This document shows, in pieces, positions 34,168-41,606 of a stretch of 64,000 nucleotides of DNA. Under the pieces are notes generated by a model. The model was not told the origin of the DNA, searched no databases, and saw nothing but the letters and a program-made list of their open reading frames with translations. This DNA is from Sinohyriopsis cumingii (Eukaryota; Mollusca; Bivalvia; Unionida; Unionidae), in NCBI GenBank assembly GCA_028554795.2, contig CM068832.1, forward strand, positions 89,018,511-89,082,510, in the 5' to 3' direction. A program made the translations under genes and the position numbers. Every line of letters begins with the position of its first letter. Positions within the stretch are counted from its first letter, which is position 1.

Positions 34168-34372
34168 GAACCCCTATCGAGTCTTTAGCGAGTTCGTCGG
34201 GATGTTTCAAGGACAGTACAGCCAAGAACTCGTAGATTGCCATCGCATTCTACCAAGTTCACCAGGCACACAGAATGAAGAGCCCCTATCGAGTCTTTAG
34301 CGAGCTCAGATTATGCATGGACGACACAAACATATATTATGAAATGGAACCTCTATTCGAGTCTTTTCGCAG
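34168..34372 (+). repeat. Three copies of CCCCTATCGAGTCTTTAGCG motif
   Basis: Copies at about 34171-34190 and 34283-34302 are exact; one at 34351-34370 is diverged (CTCTATTCGAGTCTTTTCGC). They are all in the same orientation and spaced about 110 and 70 bp apart. Confidence 0.7.
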
Positions 34373-34379
34373 GTTTAAG

Positions 34380-34490
34380 TATGTAATGAAATGAAATATA
34401 GATAATGAGATGTAATGAATGAAATATATATAATGAGATGTAATGAATGAATGAATGTAATGAATGAATGAAATGAATGAATGAGGCCAT
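34380..34490. repeat. (ATGA)n-type microsatellite
   Basis: Imperfect ATGA/TGAATGAA tetranucleotide repeats interspersed with 'gaaatatatataatgagatgtaa' units. Confidence 0.85.
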
Positions 34491-34599
34491 TTCCTCCGCT
34501 CAACAGAACCACCTACCCCAATAATCAACCCGTAGGTAATACAAAACATGTATTAACCACCGGTGATATGTGGTTTGGATGGTTTTGAGAGCGGAGAGA

Positions 34600-34745
34600 G
34601 GCTGGCGGTGCCCCAATTAGTTATAAAAATCGCTAATATGCGTAACCACCCGACCAATTGTCAGTCATGGGATTCGATCCTGGACCGCGAGCGTCACAGT
34701 CCAATTCGATACGGATTGAGCTATCGAATTCATCTAACACTATAT
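34600..34745 (-). ncRNA. tRNA-like A-box/B-box block (SINE fragment or tRNA relic)
   Basis: The minus strand has TAGCTCAATCCG (A-box-like) and, 32 bases on, GATCGAATCC (B-box-like), which is the spacing of a tRNA internal promoter. The sequence between them keeps 'CTGTGAC', resembling a His-type anticodon loop, but anticodon, T and acceptor stems do not pair well. It is therefore a relic or a SINE head rather than a working tRNA. Confidence 0.35.
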
Positions 34746-34789
34746 GTTTCGGAAGTTAATATATAGCTAGAGCATTTCTGAATTAAAAC

Positions 34790-35030
34790 AGTGGAATAGT
34801 TTCTACATTTAAATAACTGTTTCTACATTAAAATGACGGTTTCTGAATATATCTGTATTATAACAACGGTTTCTGAATATAACAGCATTTTTCGTAACAG
34901 ACTGCAAATATAAACCTGCGTGCGGTATGAATCACCTGCATATCGATTTGTGCATAACAACGGTTTGTAAATGCAGCATATACAGCTACTTGCGGATCAA
35001 TAACAACGGTCAAGTTACCTCAGTTTCTCG
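34790..35030. repeat. Short interspersed AACAACGG/CGGTTTCTG motifs
   Basis: The words 'gtttctacatt', 'aacaacggtttctgaatata', 'aacaacggtttgtaaatgca' and 'aacaacggtcaagtt' recur five or six times in 240 bp. Could be iterated binding sites or a degenerate tandem repeat. Confidence 0.5.
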
Positions 35031-35223
35031 CTATGTTGTATGGTGGGAAATTTCTATTTTGTAAGTTAGAAACCATAAATATACTTCTACGAGTAATTAA
35101 TTACGACGTAAATGGTTAATCTGACCATAAAAATCGGAAATTTACGAAGAAAACTATATATTACAAAGTAATCTCCCTTTTACATAATTAAAAATTCAGT
35201 AGTATAAGGGGGACATACAGCGA

Positions 35224-35739
35224 CTAATATAATGCAATGTGGTGATGATACTGAAAGGTGATTTTCTGCTTATATTTCTTTGAGGAAGTAGATTTGGTTA
35301 TATTTTCTGCGACGTATTTCACCGCACGCGAGTTAATATCAAAATATTTCGCAGCCGCGTTCATAGACTGAAATATAATTTCTTTGCCAGTTTCTGTGTT
35401 TGTGGCCTTGATCACCCTTCTAGAAACTGTCTTACATCTTCCAGTATTACCACGCGCAGAGTTCACGCTTTGCGTGACAACACGAAGGTTGGATAAGGAG
35501 TTGTTCTGAGGATTCCCGTCAATATGATCGATAACAAAACCATCTTCGATCAATCCGTTATGACACTCATACGTAAATCTATGACACAGATAATGTTTCT
35601 TTCCAGCAGTAAACATTAGATAACCAGTATTAATGACAAAACCAACCGGTCTTTTAAGCATACAATTTCTGATCATACCATAAATATTTGATTCGTAGTT
35701 TGTCACGACAGGGTGTGGGATAAATATATTTTGCTCCAT
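35224..35739 (-). CDS. HNH homing-type endonuclease with NUMOD modules
   Basis: 171 aa, open and apparently intact. An N-terminal NUMOD4-like part (YESNIYGMIRN...GYLMF, then HRFTYECHNG) precedes the HNH core IDHIDGNPQNNSLSNLRVVT (His72, Asp/Asn at 74-80, Asn84), followed by a NUMOD1-like DNA-binding helix (FQSMNAAAKYFDI...AVKYVAEN, about 123-146). This architecture is typical of free-standing homing endonucleases of phages and large DNA viruses, which cut DNA at specific sites. The ATG follows 'AATATTATCATAT'. It sits between the second zinc-ribbon gene and the non-coding zone, on the same strand. A cargo or selfish gene within the Polinton is likely. Confidence 0.85.
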   Translation of the reverse strand: MEQNIFIPHPVVTNYESNIYGMIRNCMLKRPVGFVINTGYLMFTAGKKHYLCHRFTYECHNGLIEDGFVIDHIDGNPQNNSLSNLRVVTQSVNSARGNTGRCKTVSRRVIKATNTETGKEIIFQSMNAAAKYFDINSRAVKYVAENITKSTSSKKYKQKITFQYHHHIALY

Positions 35740-35844
35740 ATATGATAATATTATTTGTTTAAATCATTGTTTGTCTGAAAACTTAGTTAGATAATCCTCC
35801 ACGGATTTTATAGCATTTTCACTATTATTATTTTTTTTGTCATA
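35740..35844. other. Spacer between HNH and zinc-ribbon genes
   Basis: Short AT-rich sequence containing the HNH upstream region and oligo-T. No gene. Confidence 0.5.
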
Positions 35845-36060
35845 TTATCTTTTGAGTTCTCTGAACCGTTTTCCCCCGCACTTTCCACATAATTTTGTTT
35901 TTCCTCGCACTCCAGTACCACATCGCAGACATGGTATTGGTCCTAAGCTTCCACGGTTAACGCACTGCATGTGTTGTCCGCAGAACTCCTTTTTACAGGA
36001 TTTATTACAATGAGTCAATGAACCCACCATGAGCCATCTGCATTGAGACATTGTATACAT
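35845..36060 (-). CDS. Zinc-ribbon protein, paralogue of the TIR gene
   Basis: 71 aa: C7-X10-C18-X3-C22-X4-C27-X2-H30 and C44-X2-C47-X10-C58-X2-C61. This spacing is identical to the 110-aa protein in the TIRs, with shared C-x-W, GVRG and CGG-x-R features, but it has no acidic tail. Both zinc sites are complete. It starts 35 bases from, and divergent to, the polymerase gene ATG (36096), so the two probably share a promoter region ('aatattttaatttaaat'). Function unknown; a small transcriptional or DNA-binding factor would fit. Confidence 0.75.
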   Translation of the reverse strand: MYTMSQCRWLMVGSLTHCNKSCKKEFCGQHMQCVNRGSLGPIPCLRCGTGVRGKTKLCGKCGGKRFRELKR

Positions 36061-36095
36061 AATATTTTAATTTAAATACTTGTCTGAAATATACT

Positions 36096-37548
36096 ATGAA
36101 CGAATTCGATAGATTATCCCGAATAAAGCCCTGGAGCGTTGATAAATTCAACCTCGACAGAGCCCTGGAGCGTTGATAAATTCAACCTCGACAGAATATC
36201 TCCAGACTTACCAGTACGATATCTGGTTGATCCGAAAAATAAAAGTTTGATTAATAAAATTCACGTCGCCAAGAAAGAATTTCGCACAGATGGTGCATCT
36301 CATGTCTGGTCAACGTTCAAGGTTATACGCAACGGCACCATTAACGCTATGATGAACGACAAACGAGCAGCAATTATCATTAACTACCTCTTTGATATTC
36401 ATCAAGGTAATCGCAAGTATCTTTTCAGAATAAAATTCATCGTGTTGACAGAAACAAATGATTGGATTATCCGTGACAAATATGATCCTGTCCACGGTAA
36501 TAAAAAAACTGTCGTACTAAGTAAAGATTCCAAACCAGGTCTATTGACTGGCATTGACAAACCGTATTATGAACGAGCATATCCTGTGACCGCGGTTATT
36601 TATGGAATCTATGTGATGAATGAAAAACCTAGCGTTGATAAACTAGCGCCGATGAAATTTTCAAAAATAAATTGTGTAGCTGAACGAGTAACAGAGCATT
36701 TTACCGTTTCAACTCGTGGAAACGGTCTAACGGATAAGAGACGTAAAATAATAAACACGTGGGAAGAAATGGTTAAAGATACTGGTGCGTCTATTAAAGA
36801 TATCGCTGAGTTAGGAAAAAAATTAAAATTTCCAATAACCGTAGCGACGATAACTGGAGAAATTTTGTATGAATCAAAATATAGATCAAAAGGAGCTTCG
36901 ATCGAAATTATTGATCATAACTCACACGCGTGGACTAACGCAGTAACAATATTTCCACGAGATCGAACTGTTAAATGTTATCCCGGAGGCATGTTTGATT
37001 TTATTAACGAAGTAAGTAAAAACGATCCTGTGTCAGTATGGTTATTTCATTCTTGCGTGGAAGAAAATAATCAATTTGATCAGTTTGTGAGGCCAAATGG
37101 TGTCATTTATCGAACAAATCATCTTCACGAGAAAATGAAAAATCTTGCACTGCAATACACTGATGACACTGACGAATTATTGAGCAACTGCTTTACTGTT
37201 CCGTCAGTTGCGGCTCATTTTGCTAGAAAGAAAAATTCGTGGAAACCAACTCGGTTTGATTTTCTCAATGACATAGTATCCAGTTGTGTCGAATATGGAC
37301 ACGGCGGACTATGGAATACTAAATACGATCATAGAGATGTTATTTCAGTTGATATGGTTGCGTGTTATCCGGGAAGTTTTCTTGGATACGGAGATTGTTC
37401 TGTGTATTTTGAGCGATTCGGTCATCCCACGCACGAAATGACGCGAGTATCGATAAATGGACCATTACCGGATTTTGACCTGACTGGATTTGCTCGTATC
37501 GAGTCATTCGAAATGTCTAAAGGACTCCATGCAATTTGTTATGTTTAG
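36096..37548 (+). pseudogene. Family-B DNA polymerase, N-terminal part through motif A (duplication and nonsense codon)
   Basis: The natural start is probably ATG 36096 (MNEFDRLSRI). A 34-bp tandem duplication (36127-36194) throws that frame into a stop, and the long frame resumes inside the second copy. About 400 residues of N-terminal domain follow; I see no clear exonuclease motifs. Then comes VDMVACYPGSF (37348-37380), matching polymerase motif A (Dxx-LYPS), with the metal-binding Asp at 37351. The frame ends at TAG 37546-37548, but translation continues in the same frame immediately beyond it (37549 onward), so this is a single nonsense codon. In Polintons this gene is the replicative, protein-primed polymerase. 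Confidence 0.75.
36127..36194 (+). repeat. 34-bp exact tandem duplication in the polymerase 5' end
   Basis: Two abutting identical 34-bp units beginning AGCCCTGGAGCGTTGATAAA. The length is not a multiple of three, and the frame before the duplication (ATG 36096) and the frame after it are related by exactly this shift. Confidence 0.95.
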
Positions 37549-38424
37549 TTTGGAAAACATTTTTCAGAAAAAATGTGGACACCAATAGTACTATTACGGT
37601 ATATGCTTGATTGCACGATGTTAATATCGCTGACAATCAGCGAAGCAATTATATCATATCGAAAACAAACCGAAGTTTGGTTACCACATTCGGATGAAAC
37701 CGATTCGAAGGATCTTGGTAGAAAAATAATTGGCAAATTTACCCAAGGAGCAGCATATGATCACAGACAACATTGTACAAGATTGATCATGGACGACGCT
37801 GAGTTAGATTTTATAATCGCTGATACAACGAACAAGAACACGTTTGTAAGTCGAGAAACAGCTTTCTTGTCAAATGGAAATAAACTAGGTACCATTGTGA
37901 ACTACATGGACGGTGAGTCACCTCAGTATACTCATTTAAGATCACCGATGCTCGCGTACGTTTCAATAAATCTATTATCGATGATAAATAAGGTTTCTAC
38001 GCATGCCGTCAGAGTTGCTACTGATTCGTTCTATATAAGTAAAAAACATTCAATGCTGTTAGAAAAATTAAACATAGGCACTTATGCATCGTGGGGTTCG
38101 TGGAGAATAAAAAAGGAATATATGCTCGATTATTCCGAATCCGCTGATGTTGCGGTTAAAGATATTTACTGTAAAAAATATCAAACGTTGACAACTTCGT
38201 TGTTACCATCGGTATACGATCCAATAACTAGACACAAAACGGTTTATCTAAACGGACCTGGCGGCAGTTGTAAAACCACTCGAGTTATCGAACTATTTCA
38301 GAACTCGGATATGATCGTGCTAACACCCACACATAGACTCGCGCGAGAGATGAAACAACGCAGTGTTAATTCCTGTACTTATCACAGCTTTTTTCGATGG
38401 AAGGGTGATACATGGAGATTATAA
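37549..38424 (+). pseudogene. DNA polymerase palm (motif C) fused to SF1 helicase N-terminus
   Basis: It continues the polymerase in the same frame after TAG. VRVATDSFYI (38011-38040) corresponds to motif C (-DTDS-) with the first Asp replaced by Ala and the catalytic second Asp kept. The polymerase part ends around 38210. Directly after it comes a helicase: VYLNGPGGSCKTT (Walker A, 38254-38280), then VLTPTHRLA (motif Ia) and TYHSFFRW. The frame stops at TAA 38422-38424, whereas the helicase continues in the -1 frame from 38412, so a further indel lies near 38405-38415. The polymerase-helicase fusion in one frame is seen directly. Confidence 0.75.
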
Positions 38425-39458
38425 TATGGGATGAAATATGCACTGTACCACTAGAAACATTAAAAACATTTCTTGATTGGTTGTTAACAAGAAATACTGC
38501 TGTGATAATGTGCGGCGATCACGGTCAACCACCACCTGTAGCTGGACCATCTCCACATGATTGGCTGAAACGTTTCGTTGATCACGCTGAAGAAATAACT
38601 GATGATCATAGAGCACTTGATGCAGCATTGAAGGAATTTAAAAAATTAATCAGACTACAACCGAATAAAATTCAATGTGAAATAATGCGCGAGATAATTT
38701 CAGAAACACCCATGAAAGACTTTATGCAAACGTGGCGACCAAACGATTTGATAGTTGCAAGTAGAAAGATAGTTCGTGATACACTTCAGCGGGAGTTGTT
38801 TCAGTTACAACGAGAAAAGTTTCCAACGTTGTCAGTTCCACTATGTTATCGACCAGCAGATACGCGACGGCAAAATATCGACGTTGATATACCAGGAGAG
38901 TCAAAGAGGAAACAGAATCTTGTATTGAATGATATTGTTGCCGTCGACGTTGATGTTGTTGAAGATGCTCTACGTGCTGATAAATCCCCGTGGACGCTCG
39001 GATACGCGATGACGATTCATTCATCTCAGGGATTAACTATTACTGACACAGTTGTTTGGATCGTTGATGATCACATCGAATGGTCGAACTTGGTTTATCT
39101 TGCAGTGTCTCGAGTTAGAAAAATATCTCAATTGAGACGGATCGTCAAGGACTCGTCAGTGATTAGTGATGATGATGTTGACGGTGATATAATAAGAAAA
39201 AAATTATCTGGTTATAAACAGTGTGATAAAAAAAATAAACGCAATTTTGATCTTGATGTTGATTTTATTAATGCGCTGAAACAACAACAGAATAATCATT
39301 GTGCAAGTTGTAATTGTATAATGTTATGGCGGTATCTGAAAAATGATCCAAGACAATTTACCGTAGATAGAAAAAATAACAATCTTGGTCATACACGAGA
39401 AAATATCATGTTGACCTGTCTTGAATGTAATCGACGTAGAGGCGCTGGTGCTAGTTAA
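38412..39458 (+). pseudogene. SF1 (Pif1/RecD-like) helicase C-terminal part with terminal HNH domain
   Basis: It starts with IIIWDEIC (Walker B, motif II), then CGDHGQPPPV (motif III), AMTIHSSQGLTI (motif V) and VYLAVSRVR (motif VI), the complete SF1 set. After about residue 270 there is a separate HNH/McrA-like domain: HCASCNC, FTVDRKNNNLGHTRENIMLT and CLECNRRRG, i.e. paired CxxC with D-R-N-GH-N catalytic features. It ends at TAA 39456-39458, overlapping the convergent integrase end by 8 bases. The reading frame differs from the upstream part. A helicase would unwind DNA for replication; the nuclease role is unknown. Confidence 0.8.
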
Positions 39459-39747
39459 GTGATTTGGGTGGTAATTGTGTATCCGTGGGGATTACTTGTA
39501 ATTGTTCACGTACAAATCCGCGTTGGGGAGCAGCCGAATCTAGTCTGTAGATTGCAGGTCTACCCGAGGATCTAGTTACGGTGGATATCTTATGCGTGGT
39601 AACACTCCAAATAGGATCAGTCGCTCTCGCGCTACCACCTTCAAGTTCGCCGGGCTCATATAAATATCTAACTGTAACATCACCCAATATTTTTTGTTTT
39701 TCAATATCTTTTCGTTGTGTTGGTATATTTTTTTTTTGTAATTGCAT
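39451..39747 (-). pseudogene. Polinton integrase, C-terminal domain (displaced frame)
   Basis: It continues the integrase after an A10 run (T10 at 39728-39737 on the plus strand): LGDVTVRYLYEPGELEGG and TDPIWSVTTHKI are strongly conserved words of the C-terminal DNA-binding domain of Polinton integrases. It ends with a Pro-rich tail, stop at 39451-39453. The ATG 39747 is an internal shadow start. A one-base difference in the homopolymer separates it from the catalytic core. Confidence 0.85.
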
Positions 39748-40420
39748 TAATGGGTTTCATGTTGGTTGTTCGTGTAATCTCATTATTGAATGCAGCTATC
39801 ACGCTTGGTAATTTTGCCACCCATTCACGAGATCTTTTATCCTGAATCAATTCCTTCGCGTATTGATGTCCAAATAACCGCTCAGCGAGTGTTCGATTAA
39901 ATCGCTCAACAATTGCCTGATCACGATGAATTGCAGTATGCCCTCGTCGTATTTTGGTATTATGTTGTTTCATCAACGATGATACTGGACCAAGAAATTC
40001 CTTGCCAGGATCAACCTGTAGCAGCTGTGGCCATCGCAGACCACCTTGTGGTCCGGGTCCTCGTTGATAAATTCGTTTAAATGCGTCGGCTACTTCAGCA
40101 GCTGTTTTAGTCGCTAACGGTTCTGCTTCTTTATATCTACTTGCAACATCAACAACAGTTAGCGCGTATTTGTACGTTTTTCTACGTACAGTATCATATG
40201 GTAAAAATAAAATATCAGCTTGATGAACTTCATTAGGAACACTGACACTGAAATACGCGTACTGAATTTGTTTAGGACGTGGTAGATAAATTTGCCATAT
40301 TGCCTGCCTGGACAACCACGTTTTAGCAGTAGAATGTTTAACCGCTGCTGCATCAGCGAGTTTACTAATTGCTGATTTACCCTTCCAGTATCCAATTGGT
40401 GAATAATAAATCGATTCCAT
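39701..40420 (-). CDS. Polinton integrase, catalytic core (frameshifted 3' end)
   Basis: Retrovirus-like DDE integrase: an N-terminal helical part (ISKLADAAAVKHSTAKTWL), then the core with D69 in HQADILFL, D137 in LQVDPGKEF and E172 in VERFNRTLAE; the D-X34-E spacing is that of integrases. It inserts the element by joining its ends to target DNA, giving short duplications. ATG 40420 is preceded by 'TAATATATA' and overlaps the end of the PLA2 gene by 44 bases. The last ~18 residues (after about 39738) are out of frame; the natural C-terminus is at 39451-39747. Confidence 0.9.
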   Translation of the reverse strand: MESIYYSPIGYWKGKSAISKLADAAAVKHSTAKTWLSRQAIWQIYLPRPKQIQYAYFSVSVPNEVHQADILFLPYDTVRRKTYKYALTVVDVASRYKEAEPLATKTAAEVADAFKRIYQRGPGPQGGLRWPQLLQVDPGKEFLGPVSSLMKQHNTKIRRGHTAIHRDQAIVERFNRTLAERLFGHQYAKELIQDKRSREWVAKLPSVIAAFNNEITRTTNMKPINAITKKKYTNTTKRY

Positions 40421-40922
40421 TATATATTACCAGCCCTAGCGCTAATTTACTTTTCATCGCAGATCTTACTAACCAATTAGCTAATGATTCTCTGATATTT
40501 TTATTTTTTATAGAATTTAATGCATGAATTAATTTCACATCTGCAATATGCCTATCTTGTAGATTTTTACTCTTATAAGCTACATCATGAACATGACAAG
40601 CTCGATCAATAGCGTTTACTGGTTCCTCGCCTGGTTTTGGTTGATCCTGATTATCAAGCCTGATATCGAGTCGAGTACCAGGACCGCAATAATTATATCC
40701 TGGTAGATGTTTTTCTCCGCTGTATTTAGCCCATGGAGCACCTGGAAACTTTGACATCAAATTAGCAATATCACCACCGCGCCTATTAGGTAAAAACGAA
40801 AATTTCTTTCTACCGCATACAGAACATTTTCCACCATACGCTATTTTTTTATTTTTTGTTATAACCGTAGCTAAATCAGTGGTTGGAGTTTTAACTTTAC
40901 AGCGTAAACAATATAAATTCAT
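40377..40922 (-). CDS. Zinc-ribbon plus phospholipase A2-like virion protein
   Basis: 181 aa, open. An N-terminal zinc ribbon C5-X2-C8...C33-X2-C36 (CLRC, CSVCGRKK) resembles small viral DUF5679-type ribbons. A PLA2-like domain follows: the calcium loop NYCGPGT (77-83) and the catalytic pair H112-D113 in ACHVHDVAY, with a helix carrying further conserved Asp residues. A hydrophobic C-terminal helix ends the protein. This PLA2 type is known from parvovirus VP1, where it breaches endosomal membranes, and from some adintoviruses; a similar entry role here is inference. It is divergent from the packaging ATPase with only 12 bases between start codons. Confidence 0.82.
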   Translation of the reverse strand: MNLYCLRCKVKTPTTDLATVITKNKKIAYGGKCSVCGRKKFSFLPNRRGGDIANLMSKFPGAPWAKYSGEKHLPGYNYCGPGTRLDIRLDNQDQPKPGEEPVNAIDRACHVHDVAYKSKNLQDRHIADVKLIHALNSIKNKNIRESLANWLVRSAMKSKLALGLVIYNGIDLLFTNWILEG

Positions 40923-40934
40923 GTTATAATATAC
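40923..40934. promoter_or_regulatory. 12-bp bidirectional start-codon spacer
   Basis: GTTATAATATAC separates the ATG of the PLA2 gene (minus, 40922) and of the ATPase (plus, 40935). The near-palindromic TTATAATA core matches the motif at other element starts. It leaves almost no 5' leader if transcription begins here. Confidence 0.5.
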
Positions 40935-41276
40935 ATGGATATAATTGATTTCTCAGCAACTCGGCAGCGAGAGCCAGTTAAACACCATCCTGCACTACCG
41001 AATTCCATCAGAATGATTATCATGGGACCATCTGGATCGGGTAAGATGCAATTATTACTTAATCTGATAATGAGATGGTTGAAATGGGATAAGTTGTATT
41101 TGGTAGCACCATCCGCTGATGATCAACGATGTTATGAAGTACTTAAAGATTTTAACGAAAACGCGCGATTACTGGACGAAAATAATGATGTTATAGAGTT
41201 TATAACAGATATTGATGAAGCACCGTCCGTTGATGTTTTAAACGGATTTATTAATAATTTATTTAGTTGTGTATGA
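40935..41276 (+). pseudogene. Packaging ATPase (FtsK/HerA/A32-like), N-terminal half, Walker A altered
   Basis: 113 aa with RMIIMGPSGSGKM (Walker A, residues 31-38) and KLYLVAPSADDQ. The residue after the P-loop Lys should be Thr or Ser for Mg-ATP binding but is Met (ATG codon). The frame ends (TGA 41274-41276) inside the Walker B region, and the conserved strand continues in the +1 frame from 41269. In Polintons this ATPase is thought to pump DNA into capsids. Both the frameshift and the P-loop change indicate a dead copy. Confidence 0.8.
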
Positions 41277-41604
41277 TGATGTGATGCTAGATAAACAGTC
41301 AAATCCAGCTAGGATTTTTTCCCGCGGTAGACATAAAAATACCGATGTCATTTATGTTACTCAACGATACACACAAATACCAAAAGTGATCAGAGATAAC
41401 TGTAATATTTTAGTTGTGTTTAATGGCGTAGACACACACACGTTGCGAAATATTCATCAAACCTGGTGCAGCGGTGACATGGATATAATTAAATTCAGAA
41501 ACTTCTTTTCACGAGCGCAAACTACTCCGCACGGGTTTATAACAATAAATTTGCACGATCCTAGAACAAGATATCGTATTGGACTTGATAAAATATTTGG
41601 ATAA
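41269..41604 (+). pseudogene. Packaging ATPase, C-terminal half (displaced frame)
   Basis: It begins with YDDVM (Walker B: hydrophobic strand then DD), followed by GRHKNTDVIYVTQRYTQIP, the sensor/arginine-finger region conserved in A32-like ATPases, then ILVVFNG and a C-terminal RTRYRIGLD. It stops at 41602-41604, three bases before the right TIR. There is no suitable start codon of its own. Confidence 0.8.
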
Positions 41605-41606
41605 CG

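Larger units (their letters stand above)
34121..35223. other. Polinton non-coding control-like zone
   Basis: 1.1 kb without a gene, unusual in so compact an element. It holds three copies of a CGAGTCTTT-containing motif (34168-34372), an (ATGA)n stretch (34380-34490), a tRNA-like A/B-box block (34600-34745) and several AACAACGG/CGGTTTCTG repeats (34790-35030). Confidence 0.6.

Noticed and set aside
34600..34745. Functional tRNA gene
   Set aside because: A and B boxes are present but anticodon, T and acceptor stems do not pair; kept only as a tRNA-like relic.
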